Below are positions 17,625-26,000 of a DNA stretch of 64,000 nucleotides, piece by piece (position 1 is the first letter of the stretch; each line of letters begins with the position of its first letter). The stretch comes from DASQPR01 sp035713725 (GTDB lineage Bacteria > Actinomycetota > Actinomycetes > Mycobacteriales > Micromonosporaceae). The stretch is from the NCBI GenBank assembly GCA_035713725.1, contig DASTMZ010000051.1, positions 1 to 64,000 on the forward strand, written 5' to 3'. Below the pieces are notes generated by a model. That model was not told where the DNA came from and made no database searches. It was given only the letters and a program-made list of their open reading frames with translations. A program made the translations under genes and the position numbers.

Positions 17625-20249
17625 TCAGAGGCGAGGGTCCACCGCCTCGGACTCCAGCGCCAGCACGGCGAAGACCGCTTCGTGCACCCGCCAGAGCGGT
17701 TCGTGCTTCACGAATCGGTCCAGCGCCTCAAGACCGAGCGCGTATTCACGAAGCGCGAGCGCCCGCTTGCGACCAACACCTCGGTCTCGCAACCGATCGA
17801 GGTTAGCCGGCTCCGTGTAGTCCGGACCGTAGATGATCCGGAGGTATTCGCGGCCACGGCATTTCACGCCCGGCTGTACGAGACCGTGCGAGCCACGCAC
17901 CAGACCGGCGTACGGCTTCACGACCATGCCCTCACCGCCCGCCGCCGTCCGCAACTCCCACCACGTTGCGGCCTCGGCGCACGACCGCTCGCCGGCCAGG
18001 TCCACCACGCGACGATCCGTTGCGGTGAACTGTTCCGGCGCGGCGGCCACCAGCCGGTCGATGACCCCAAGCTGCCAACCGTGGTCGCGGGTCGCGGCGT
18101 AGTTCTCGCCACCCGCGGCGTAGTTCTCGCCACCCGCGGCGTAGTTCTCGCCACCCGCGGCGTAGTTCTCGCCGCCCGCGGCAAGCAACTGGAACGGAGC
18201 GAGCCGTACGCCGTCGAGGCTATTGGTCGGCCAGCAGTAGCGCCCGTACGCGGTGGTGAACGCGGTCGCGTTGTCGGCTCGCCGTACCGTCGCGGCCAGC
18301 AGGTCGGCCACGTCCTGGCCTCGCTCGGCAGCGGCCGACAGAGCGGCGACCGCGTCGGGAAGCGCGGCACGAGCGGCGGCGCCGACCGTGGCGTAAAGGT
18401 TCCGCAGCAGGTCGCCGGCCTTCGCCGACCACGGCAGCAACTCCGCGTCGAGCACCAGCCAGTCGACGCCGAGATCGGTCCAGAGACCGGCTTCGTCGAT
18501 CGCGGACCGTACGTCGGCGAGCAGCCGCTCGGTTGTGTCGACGTCGGCGAAGAACGGCCGGCCGGTGCGGGTGTAGACGGCTCCCGTCGATCCGTTGGTG
18601 ACCGCGAAGCGACGTGCGCCGACCTCCTCGGCCGCTGTGACAACCACGACGGCTCGCGAGCCCATGTGCTTGTCCTCGCACACCACGCGGTCGACACCGG
18701 CGTTGCGGAAGTAGCCGAACGCCTCGTCCGGATGCTCGAGCACATCGGCGCGCGCGGACGTGTTCGGCGGTGCCATCGTCGGCGGTAGGTAGACCAGCCA
18801 CCGAGGATCGACCGCAAACCGGCTCATCACTTCGATGGCCGCGGCCGCGTTCTCCTCGCGTACGCTGACCCGCCCGTGGTACGCCGTCTCGACGACCCGC
18901 TTGCCGAGCACGTCCGCGATGTCCAGGGCAACCGGATCCGGCCGGTTGGGCACGCCAAACGGCTTGGCCGGCTCGTACCAGACCTGTTGCGCCGCAACCG
19001 AAACGATCTCGCGCTCGGGATATCGCAGCGCGGTCAACCGACCGCCGAAGACGCAACCGGTGTCGACGCACATCGTGTTGTTCACCCACTCCGGCGTGAC
19101 CGTCGGCGTGTGACCGTAAACCACCGTCGCCCGGCCGCGATATTCGTTCGCCCACGGGTAGCGGACCGGCAGCCCATACTCGTCGGTCTCGCCGGTCGTG
19201 TCGCCGTAGAGCGCGAAGCTACGCACCCGTCCCGATGCGCGGCCGTGGTAAGCCTCCTTCAGACCGGCATGCGCCACCACCAGTCGGCCGCCGTCGAGCA
19301 CGTAATGACTGATCAGTCCGTCGAGAAAGCGGTCGACGTCGGCGAGGAACGCGGGCTCCTGGGCGGCCAGCTGTTCGAGCGACTCGGCAAGCCCGTGCGC
19401 GACCCGAACGTCGCGGCCGCGCCGGGCGCGCAGCAGCTTGTTTTCGTGGTTCCCGCTGACGCATAGCGCATGCCCGTTCGCGACCATGCCCATCACGAGT
19501 CGCAGCACGCCGGGCGTGTCGGGGCCGCGGTCGACAAGGTCACCCACGAATACGGCGGTACGCCCGTCGGCCGGTACCGCATCCACCGCTCGCCCGGTGT
19601 CGTCCCGCACAACGTGGTACCCAAGCGTGTCCAGCAACGACTCGAGTTCCGAGCGGCAGCCGTGCACGTCGCCGATCACGTCGAACGGTCCGGTGAGCTC
19701 GCGTCGGTCGTTGAACAGCCGCTCGTACGTAATGGTGGCGGCCGCGATCTCGTCGACACCACGGAGCACGTGCACCGTACGGAAGCCCTCGCGCGCCAGG
19801 CCACGCATGCCGCGGCGGAGGTCACGGGCCATCCGCGAGATGACGTGCGGTGACATGTCCCGGTCCGGGCGAGCGGCGTTGCGTGCCGCGCACACCTCTT
19901 CCGGGACGTCGAGCACGATCGCGACCGGCAGCACGTCGTGTCCGCGAGCCAGCTGGACGATCTTCGCGCGGTCCTCGGCTCGTACGTTCGTCGCGTCGAC
20001 GACCACCCGGCGACCCGCTGCGAGCCGCTTGCCAGCGATGTAGTACAGCGCGTCGAACGCGACGGCGCTCACCGACTGATCGTTCTCGTCGTCGGAGACC
20101 AAGCCACGGAAGAAGTCGGAGGACAGCACTTCGGTCGGCCGGAAGTGGGTGCGGGCGAAGGTCGACTTGCCCGATCCGGTGACGCCGATCAATGCGATCA
20201 GGCTGAGCTCCGGGACCGGCAGCGCCCGCCCGTTCGGTGTCGTACTCAT
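17625..20249 (-). CDS. pnkp: Pnkp, RNA repair kinase-phosphatase-adenylyltransferase
   Basis: An 874-residue three-domain enzyme, the length of known bacterial Pnkp. The kinase domain has P-loop GVTGSGKST (about residues 22-30) and phosphorylates 5'-OH RNA ends. The metallophosphoesterase has GDVHG, FVGDLVDRGP and SGNHENKL and removes 2',3'-cyclic or 3' phosphates. The ligase-like domain has nucleotidyl Lys527 in KHMGSR and motif V EGMVVKP; in this family it joins ends only together with Hen1. ATG at 20249 overlaps the hen1 stop (ATGA). A 28-residue run of ENYAAGG repeats (about 691-718) has expanded a loop in the third domain. Confidence 0.95.
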   Translation of the reverse strand: MSTTPNGRALPVPELSLIALIGVTGSGKSTFARTHFRPTEVLSSDFFRGLVSDDENDQSVSAVAFDALYYIAGKRLAAGRRVVVDATNVRAEDRAKIVQLARGHDVLPVAIVLDVPEEVCAARNAARPDRDMSPHVISRMARDLRRGMRGLAREGFRTVHVLRGVDEIAAATITYERLFNDRRELTGPFDVIGDVHGCRSELESLLDTLGYHVVRDDTGRAVDAVPADGRTAVFVGDLVDRGPDTPGVLRLVMGMVANGHALCVSGNHENKLLRARRGRDVRVAHGLAESLEQLAAQEPAFLADVDRFLDGLISHYVLDGGRLVVAHAGLKEAYHGRASGRVRSFALYGDTTGETDEYGLPVRYPWANEYRGRATVVYGHTPTVTPEWVNNTMCVDTGCVFGGRLTALRYPEREIVSVAAQQVWYEPAKPFGVPNRPDPVALDIADVLGKRVVETAYHGRVSVREENAAAAIEVMSRFAVDPRWLVYLPPTMAPPNTSARADVLEHPDEAFGYFRNAGVDRVVCEDKHMGSRAVVVVTAAEEVGARRFAVTNGSTGAVYTRTGRPFFADVDTTERLLADVRSAIDEAGLWTDLGVDWLVLDAELLPWSAKAGDLLRNLYATVGAAARAALPDAVAALSAAAERGQDVADLLAATVRRADNATAFTTAYGRYCWPTNSLDGVRLAPFQLLAAGGENYAAGGENYAAGGENYAAGGENYAATRDHGWQLGVIDRLVAAAPEQFTATDRRVVDLAGERSCAEAATWWELRTAAGGEGMVVKPYAGLVRGSHGLVQPGVKCRGREYLRIIYGPDYTEPANLDRLRDRGVGRKRALALREYALGLEALDRFVKHEPLWRVHEAVFAVLALESEAVDPRL
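18094..18177 (-). repeat. 21-bp tandem repeat inside pnkp (4 copies)
   Basis: Four 21-bp units at 18094, 18115, 18136 and 18157 differ by a single base in the last copy. They encode ENYAAGG in frame. The near identity of copies means recent expansion or active turnover. Confidence 0.95.
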
Positions 20250-21658
20250 CGCGTGAACACCGCCATCTGCGTCGGCGGCCCGACCTCCGGGTCGTCCGGA
20301 CCGACCGGTACGTAGCGGACCGCATAGCCGTACGCCGACGCGACGCCACCGGTCCACGTGGCGAACTCCTCGCGCGACCACTCGAACCGATGGTCGGGAT
20401 GGCGCATGGCACCCGCCGGCAGCCCGGCAAACCGTACGTTGTGCTCGACGTTCGGTGTCGTCATCACAACGACCCGCGGCCGCGCGTCGCCGAACACCGC
20501 GTCGGCTAGCGCGTCGAGGCGCGACGGATCGATATGCTCCACGACCTCCATCAGCACCGCGCCGTCATAGCCGCGCAACCGAGCGTCCCGATATGTCAGC
20601 GAACCTTGCAGCAACGTGAGGCGAGCGCGCTGACGCTCGGGCATCCGGTCCAGCTTCAGCCGGCGGGCCGCCTGATCGAGGCAGCGATGCGACACATCGA
20701 CGCCGACGATGTCGGTCAGCGACGGCTCGCGGAGCAGAACCTGGAGCAGGGCGCCCGATCCGCAGCCGAGGTCGAGCACCCGTGTGACGCCCTCGTCGCG
20801 CAATGCGTCGAGCACCGCGGCGCGGCGCTGCTCGGCAAGCGAAACGGCCAAGTGCGGCCCGGTCGCATCGGCGGCAGCGGACGCGTTGTCCAATGCCTCG
20901 GGCTCGGTGTCGTCGACCTCCGCGAGCCGCGCCATCGCCATCGCCGTCAGTTCGCGCCGATGCGCCAAATATCGGCGTGTGATGAGGTCACGCTTGGGGT
21001 GCGCGGCCAGCCACCCGGCGCCGGCACGCACCAGCTTGTCGACTTCGTCCGGCGCCACCCAGTAGTGCTTCGCGTCATCGAGTACGGGCAGCAGCACGTA
21101 CACGTGGTTCAGCGCATCGGCGAGGCGAAGCGTGCCGCGCAGGACGAGTCGCACGTAGTGGCTGTCGCCCCAATCCGGGAAGGCCGGATCGAGCGGCACC
21201 GGAGTCGCGTCGACCTCCCAGCCGAGCGGCTCGAACAGGTCGCCGGCGAGCGAGGCGCCGCCGCGGCAGGGCAGTGCCGGGATCATGATCTCGAGCGGGA
21301 TCGCGGTCGCGGCGAGTTCCGGCCGCTGCTTGCAGGTGCCGCGCATCGCCGTGCCGAAGACTCGACCGATCGCGACGGCGAGCAACGACGACGCCGCGTA
21401 CGGTCGATCGTTCACGTACTGCCCGACTGCGACGTCCGGTGTCGCGCGACCGCGACCGCCCCGAGCGCCGCGCACGAGATCGACGGCGTCGACCTCCAGC
21501 ACCAGCGCCGCGGTGCATTGCGACGCGGACGCCGCCGGGTAGACCACGTACGCACGACCGAACGACTGCTCGAACACCTGAGCGTGCGCCGGGTTCTTGT
21601 GCAGCAGGAAACCCAGATCAGTGGCGGGCTCGACGGTCGTCGTCACGGTCAACAGCAC
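20246..21658 (-). CDS. hen1: Hen1, 3'-terminal RNA ribose 2'-O-methyltransferase
   Basis: A 470-residue partner of Pnkp. The N-terminal half (about 1-245) is the bacterial Hen1 domain that activates the Pnkp ligase; it begins LLTVTTTVEPATDLGFLLHK as in the family. The C-terminal methyltransferase has SAM motif LGCGSG (297-302), the metal-binding EVVEH (371-375) and TPNVEHN (401-407), which hold Mn for 2'-O-methylation of the broken 3' end before sealing. The GTG at 21658 gives the family length; in-frame starts at 21700 and 21751 cannot be excluded, and none of the three has a clear ribosome site. It is the first of the two repair genes. Confidence 0.92.
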   Translation of the reverse strand: MLLTVTTTVEPATDLGFLLHKNPAHAQVFEQSFGRAYVVYPAASASQCTAALVLEVDAVDLVRGARGGRGRATPDVAVGQYVNDRPYAASSLLAVAIGRVFGTAMRGTCKQRPELAATAIPLEIMIPALPCRGGASLAGDLFEPLGWEVDATPVPLDPAFPDWGDSHYVRLVLRGTLRLADALNHVYVLLPVLDDAKHYWVAPDEVDKLVRAGAGWLAAHPKRDLITRRYLAHRRELTAMAMARLAEVDDTEPEALDNASAAADATGPHLAVSLAEQRRAAVLDALRDEGVTRVLDLGCGSGALLQVLLREPSLTDIVGVDVSHRCLDQAARRLKLDRMPERQRARLTLLQGSLTYRDARLRGYDGAVLMEVVEHIDPSRLDALADAVFGDARPRVVVMTTPNVEHNVRFAGLPAGAMRHPDHRFEWSREEFATWTGGVASAYGYAVRYVPVGPDDPEVGPPTQMAVFTR

Positions 21659-21766
21659 TCGCGCAGTATGCGGGCCGGACGACGGACCGTTCGACCCCAT
21701 ATCCGCGCCGGCAGCCCCGACGTCGCCACCGGGACGATCGACCGGGAGCATCGGCCGGAGCCGGCG

Positions 21767-22546
21767 TCAGCCCCGGCTCAGCGCCTCGATCGCGCCGACC
21801 ACCTCGTCCCAGGCGTCCGACTCGGGGTCGATGAGTGCCATGTGGTCGGTGTCGGCCAGCCGTACCATCACGATCTCGTCGCCGGCCGTCCGCGCGCGGG
21901 CGACGAAATCCTCGCCGACCGACACCGGCACCGAATCGTCCAGGTCGCCGTGCACGATGGTCGCCGGCACACCCAGCGGCAGGTTCGCGCCCGGATCGGC
22001 CGCCGCGTAACGCTCCGGCACGTCCGCCGGGCCGCCGCCGAGCAGTCGCCCGGTCGCGCCGCCGCCCAGACCCAACTGGTACGCCTGCGTGAGGTCGGCC
22101 ACCGGCGCGAGCGCCACGATGCCGCGCGTGCCCGCCGGTCCGAGGCGATGCCCTATCCACAGCGCCAGGTGCCCACCCGCGGAATGGCCGACGAGGATCG
22201 GCCGGGTCGCGTCGAGCGGCGAGCCACCGCGCTCGGCGATCGCGACCGCGACAAGCTCAGGGAGTTCGGTGACCGCGGTCTCGACATCGTCCAGCGTGCC
22301 GGGCCAACCGCCGCCGGGCTGCCCGACGCGACGGTATTCGAGGCTCGCGACTGGGTAGCCGAGCGCAGCGAGCGCACGCGCGAGCGGCTCGGCGTGCGTC
22401 CGGTCCCACTCGGCCTTCCAGAACCCGCCGTGGATGTAGATGACCAACGGGCGCACCGACGTTCCGGCCGGCGGAAGTCGTACGTCGGCGATCTGCTCGG
22501 GGTCGTCGCCGTACGCGACGGTGAAGTCGGGCGCCTCGCTGCGCAT
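21767..22546 (-). CDS. Alpha/beta hydrolase (kynurenine-formamidase/esterase-like)
   Basis: A 259-residue alpha/beta hydrolase with oxyanion motif HGGFW, nucleophile elbow GHSAGG, and a late Asp/His pair in GDLDDSVPVSVGEDF and DTDHMALID. This set is typical of the BD-FAE/kynurenine formamidase-like esterases. ATG at 22546 is supported by a TAGCCT hexamer seven bases upstream (leaderless); longer in-frame extensions reach into the promoter of the divergent gene. It precedes hen1 by about 110 bases on the same strand and may be co-transcribed, but no role in RNA repair is known for such enzymes. Confidence 0.8.
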   Translation of the reverse strand: MRSEAPDFTVAYGDDPEQIADVRLPPAGTSVRPLVIYIHGGFWKAEWDRTHAEPLARALAALGYPVASLEYRRVGQPGGGWPGTLDDVETAVTELPELVAVAIAERGGSPLDATRPILVGHSAGGHLALWIGHRLGPAGTRGIVALAPVADLTQAYQLGLGGGATGRLLGGGPADVPERYAAADPGANLPLGVPATIVHGDLDDSVPVSVGEDFVARARTAGDEIVMVRLADTDHMALIDPESDAWDEVVGAIEALSRG

Positions 22547-22553
22547 ATCGGGG

Positions 22554-22559
22554 AGGCTA
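22554..22559 (-). promoter_or_regulatory. -10 hexamer TAGCCT of the hydrolase
   Basis: On the reverse strand TAGCCT ends seven bases before the ATG at 22546, with no ribosome site between. Confidence 0.5.
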
Positions 22560-22715
22560 CCGGTCGCAAGCTCGCCCGGTGGCGTCGCCGCGATCACGCG
22601 ACCCCGGCCGTCGTAGGGTGGCATCGCCCGTCCGACTCCAGGCCGGACGGCACAGCACGACCGCAGCACTACCGCAGCACGACGGCGGCACGACCGCAGG
22701 CGAGGAGCGTCCGAG

Positions 22716-23528
22716 GTGCGTACCAGCGAGTTCACCGATGTCGAGTTCACCGATGTCACGTACGAGGTCGCGGACGGCGGGATCGCGGTCATCACGATCA
22801 ACCGACCGGAGCGGATGAACTCGTTCCGAGGCCGTACGGTCGACGAGTTGATCTACGCGGTCAAGACCGCGTGGGCCAGCAAGGAAGTCGCGGCGATCAT
22901 CCTGACCGGCGCCGGCGACCGCGCGTTCTGCGCCGGTGGCGACGTCAAGGAGCGCGCTGAGACCGGCGGCTACGGCCCGACGGAGTGGGGCACCTTCGAG
23001 ATCGAGCGCTTGCATCGCATGATCCGCGACATACCGAAGCCGGTGATCGCCGCGGTCAACGGCATCGCGATCGGCGGCGGGCACGTGCTGCACGTCATCT
23101 GCGACCTGTCGATCGCCGCCGAGAATGCGCGGTTCGCTCAGGCCGGCCCGCGGGTCGGCTCCTTCGACGGCGGCTATGGCAGCGCATATCTCGCGCGCGT
23201 GATCGGCGAGAAGCGCGCCCGGCAGATGTGGTTCCTGTTGGATCAGATCGACGCCGCCACGGCGGAGCGGTGGGGACTCGTCAACGCCGTCGTTCCGCCG
23301 GCCGATCTGATGCCGACCGCGCTCTCGTGGGCTCGCAAGATCGCAAGCTACTCACCGACCGCACTCCGGTTCCTCAAGCACTCGTTCAACGCCGATACCG
23401 ACCACATCGCCGGCATCTCCAGCCTGTCGTTCGACGGTCTCGAGCTCTTCGTCGAGACGCCCGAAGCGGCCGAAGGTGCCGCCGCGTTCGCCGAAAAGCG
23501 CCAGCCGGACTTCGGTCCGTACCGCTGA
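22716..23528 (+). CDS. Enoyl-CoA hydratase family, MenB/BadI-like
   Basis: A 270-residue crotonase-fold enzyme. RAFCAGGDVKER and AIGGGHVLHVICDLSIA form the two oxyanion-hole loops; GPRVGSFDGGYGSAYLARVI and SPTALRFLKHSFNADTDHIAG are the signature stretches of naphthoyl-CoA synthase (MenB) and of the ring-opening hydrolase BadI. RPERMNSFRGRTVDELI is closer to BadI. No menaquinone or benzoate genes are near, so neither name is assigned. GTG at 22716 has GAGGAGCG eight bases upstream. It probably acts on a 2-oxo cyclic or beta-keto acyl-CoA. Confidence 0.85.
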   Translation: MRTSEFTDVEFTDVTYEVADGGIAVITINRPERMNSFRGRTVDELIYAVKTAWASKEVAAIILTGAGDRAFCAGGDVKERAETGGYGPTEWGTFEIERLHRMIRDIPKPVIAAVNGIAIGGGHVLHVICDLSIAAENARFAQAGPRVGSFDGGYGSAYLARVIGEKRARQMWFLLDQIDAATAERWGLVNAVVPPADLMPTALSWARKIASYSPTALRFLKHSFNADTDHIAGISSLSFDGLELFVETPEAAEGAAAFAEKRQPDFGPYR

Positions 23529-23585
23529 CCCCCGCCACCACCCCCGTGCGCGACGCGCGCTTCACCGCTGCGAGAGGATTGAGTC

Positions 23586-24161
23586 ATGGCTGACGAACCC
23601 AACGCGAGACCCGATCGACCCAGCGACGGCGATGGCCGCACGGTCGTCGTGGTCGGACCGGACGGCGCGCCGATCGGCACGATGCCGGTGGGGTCCAGCG
23701 AGAGCGACGAGTCGATCGAAGATCCGTCGCAGCTGGTCGAGCAGCCGGCGAAGGTGATGCGGATCGGCAGCATGATCAAACAGCTGCTGGAAGAGGTGCG
23801 CGCGTCGCCGCTGGACGAGGCGGGACGCCAGCGCCTGACCGAGATCCACCGGCGGTCCATCGTCGAACTCGAGGATGGGCTGGCGCCCGAGCTCGTGGAC
23901 GAACTGGAGCGACTGTCGTTGCCGTTCGACTCCGGTCGCGTCCCGAGCGAGGCCGAGTTGCGGATCGCACAGGCCCAGCTCGTTGGCTGGCTCGAAGGTC
24001 TGTTCCACGGCATCCAGGCGGCGCTGGTGGCGCAGCAGATGGCCGCGCGCGTGCAGCTCGAGCAGATGCGCGGGCGGCCGGCGTTGCCGATGGGGCCGGG
24101 CCGGCCCGGCGCACCGGACGGCGACCAGCAGACCCCGTCGGGCACCGGCCAATACCTGTAG
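23586..24161 (+). CDS. bpa: Bacterial proteasome activator Bpa/PafE (DUF2587)
   Basis: A 191-residue helical protein of the DUF2587 family, the ATP-independent activator that docks as a dodecameric ring on the 20S proteasome. The decisive feature is the C-terminal GQYL, the tail that inserts into pockets of the alpha ring. The core four-helix domain runs from about residue 55 to 165 with SMIKQLLEEVRASPLDEAGR, LERLSLPFDSGRVPSEAELR and WLEGLFHGIQAALVAQQMAA. The N-terminal 50 residues are disordered and acidic. ATG 23586 follows GAGAGGATTG. A hairpin terminator follows the stop. It implies that the organism has a Pup-proteasome or at least a 20S proteasome. Confidence 0.93.
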   Translation: MADEPNARPDRPSDGDGRTVVVVGPDGAPIGTMPVGSSESDESIEDPSQLVEQPAKVMRIGSMIKQLLEEVRASPLDEAGRQRLTEIHRRSIVELEDGLAPELVDELERLSLPFDSGRVPSEAELRIAQAQLVGWLEGLFHGIQAALVAQQMAARVQLEQMRGRPALPMGPGRPGAPDGDQQTPSGTGQYL

Positions 24162-24176
24162 CGAGCAACCTGTCAG

Positions 24177-24195
24177 ACCGCACGTGACGTGCGGT
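24177..24195 (+). terminator. Hairpin terminator after bpa
   Basis: ACCGCACG and CGTGCGGT form a perfect 8-bp stem around a three-base loop, 15 bases after the bpa stop. Confidence 0.7.
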
Positions 24196-24280
24196 TCGGC
24201 CGCGCCCGCCCGGTCGACTAAGGACATTCGTCCTGTGATTGTCGGGAGCCGCGAATCTGCCCGAGCCGCGGCGCCGCATT

Positions 24281-24286
24281 TAGCGT
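24281..24286 (+). promoter_or_regulatory. -10 hexamer TAGCGT of the ABC exporter operon
   Basis: TAGCGT ends exactly seven bases before ATG 24294, so the message is expected to be leaderless. This spacing favours ATG 24294 over the GTG at 24288. Confidence 0.6.
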
Positions 24287-24293
24287 CGTGAGC

Positions 24294-25241
24294 ATGGACA
24301 ACCACTCCCCCGCGATCTCGCTGACCGCGGTGCACAAGTCGTTCGGCAAGCTCGCCGCGGTCACCGACATCGGCGTGACGATCGGCCGCGGCGAGACGGT
24401 CGCGCTGCTGGGACCGAACGGCGCCGGCAAGACCACGACCATCAACATGATGCTCGGCCTGGTGCGACCGGACCGCGGTCGCGCGGAGCTGTTTGGGGCC
24501 ACCCCCGCGCGGGCCATCGAGGCCGGCCGCGTCGGCACCGTGTTGCAGGACACCATGTACCTGCCGAACGCGACCGTACGCGACTTCGTCGAGTTAGGCC
24601 GCGCGCTTTATCCGAAGAGCTCCACGACTGCCGAGATCCTCGCGCTCGCCGGCCTGACCGATCGTGCGAACACCCGGTTGGACAAGCTGTCCGGCGGTGA
24701 GGCGAAGCGCGCGCGCTTTGCCTTCGCGCTGGCCGGTGATCCGGACCTGTTAGTGCTCGACGAGCCGACGTCCGCCATGGATGTCGCGGCACGACAAGCG
24801 TTCTGGGCTGCTATGCACCGGTACGCGGACCGCGGCCGTACCGTCGTGTTCGCGACGCATTACCTCGACGAGGCGGACGACTTCGCGGATCGCGTCATCG
24901 TGATCGCGGCCGGCCGCGTCGTGGCCGACGGTCCGACCGCGGTGATCAAGGAACAGGCGATCGGCCGTACCCTCGCATTCGATCTTCTCGGCCAGTCGGT
25001 GGACGGCCTCGACCGGCTGCCGGGCGTCCGCGCGACGAGCGTCCGCGGCGACCGGGTGCGGCTCGACACCACCGACGCCGATGCCACGGTCGTCGCGCTC
25101 GTGCGCAGCGGGCGGCGGTTCGCCAACTTGGAGATCGCGAGTGCCGGGCTCGAGGAGGCGTTCCTCGCGCTCACCGCGACCGACAACGCGCCGAGCCAAC
25201 TCCCGACCGACGTCCTGACCACCGCCGCCGCGAGCCGATAG
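24294..25241 (+). CDS. ABC-2 exporter ATP-binding protein
   Basis: A 315-residue ATPase: Walker A GPNGAGKTT, signature LSGGEAKRARFAFAL (the usual QR is replaced by AK), Walker B LLVLDEPTSAMD and H-loop FATHYLDEADDFAD. A C-terminal extension of about 90 residues ends in AGLEEAFLALTA, as in exporters of the CcmA/NodI group. It is the first of four genes that run in one direction with short or negative gaps: ATPase, permease, kinase, regulator. This order matches antibiotic- or membrane-stress detox modules governed by a DesK/DesR- or LiaSR-like pair. Confidence 0.9.
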   Translation: MDNHSPAISLTAVHKSFGKLAAVTDIGVTIGRGETVALLGPNGAGKTTTINMMLGLVRPDRGRAELFGATPARAIEAGRVGTVLQDTMYLPNATVRDFVELGRALYPKSSTTAEILALAGLTDRANTRLDKLSGGEAKRARFAFALAGDPDLLVLDEPTSAMDVAARQAFWAAMHRYADRGRTVVFATHYLDEADDFADRVIVIAAGRVVADGPTAVIKEQAIGRTLAFDLLGQSVDGLDRLPGVRATSVRGDRVRLDTTDADATVVALVRSGRRFANLEIASAGLEEAFLALTATDNAPSQLPTDVLTTAAASR

Positions 25242-25251
25242 GAGCGCTGAC

Positions 25252-25983
25252 ATGTTCGCCTATCTCCGATTTGAGTTGCGGCGCATGATTCGCGAGCCGC
25301 GCATCCTGGTGTTCACCGTGCTGATGCCGGTCGCCTCGTACGTCGTGTTCACCGGCTTCGGAAACATGACCGACGAGGTGAACGGGCTGTCGATCGCGGC
25401 CACCATCATGGTCGGCATCGCCGGGTACGGCGCCATCATCGGCGTACTGTCGCTCGGCAGCGCGGTGTCGGTGGAACGTACGCAGGGCTGGCTGCGCCAG
25501 TTGCGCGTCACGCCACTGCGCCCGCGCGCGGTGGTCGCCGTCAAGGCGTTCACGAGTACGTTGATCGCGATCCCGTCGATCATCGCGGTGGGCATCGCCG
25601 GCTATGTCGAACACCACATCCACCTGACGCTGGCGCGCTGGCTGCTGATCCTCGTGGTGATGTGGGTGGGCACGGTGCCGTTCGCTCTGCTCGGGCTTGC
25701 CATCGGGTACGCCCTGCCGCCGAACGTCGCATCACCGGCGAGTTTCGTGCTGTTCTTCTCGCTTTCGGTGCTCGGTGGCTTGCTCGTGCCGACCGTCGTA
25801 TTTCCGAGCGCCATGCAGCGGCTGGCACATGCGCTGCCGAGCAACCGCTATGCCGAGCTTGGCTGGCGGGCCGCCACTGGGCACCCGCCGACCGCGGTGG
25901 GCATGGCAGTACTCGCAGGATGGACCGTACTGTTCGCGGTGCTGGCCGCGATCGCTTACCGGCGCTCTGCGGCGACCCGGTAG
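25252..25983 (+). CDS. ABC-2 transporter permease
   Basis: A 243-residue permease with six hydrophobic segments, beginning after FELRRMIREPRILVF and including the early FTVLMPVASYVVFTGFG. The central VERTQGWLRQLRVTPLRPRA loop is the conserved coupling region, followed by segments near 95-115, 120-145, 160-180 and 215-235. ATG at 25252 follows AGGAGCGCTGAC. Ten bases separate it from the ATPase gene, with which it forms the exporter. Substrate unknown; a lantibiotic or lipid is likely by analogy. Confidence 0.88.
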   Translation: MFAYLRFELRRMIREPRILVFTVLMPVASYVVFTGFGNMTDEVNGLSIAATIMVGIAGYGAIIGVLSLGSAVSVERTQGWLRQLRVTPLRPRAVVAVKAFTSTLIAIPSIIAVGIAGYVEHHIHLTLARWLLILVVMWVGTVPFALLGLAIGYALPPNVASPASFVLFFSLSVLGGLLVPTVVFPSAMQRLAHALPSNRYAELGWRAATGHPPTAVGMAVLAGWTVLFAVLAAIAYRRSAATR

Positions 25984-26000
25984 CCGGGATCGATAGGCGG

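Noticed and set aside
20534..22960. Open frame of 808 codons on the forward strand
   Set aside because: It runs antisense to hen1 and the hydrolase, whose motifs are intact; such long open frames are expected opposite GC-rich genes. Its protein is Arg/His-rich with no domain.
22716..23528. Naming the crotonase menB
   Set aside because: Sequence also fits BadI-type hydrolases, and no menaquinone gene is in the window.
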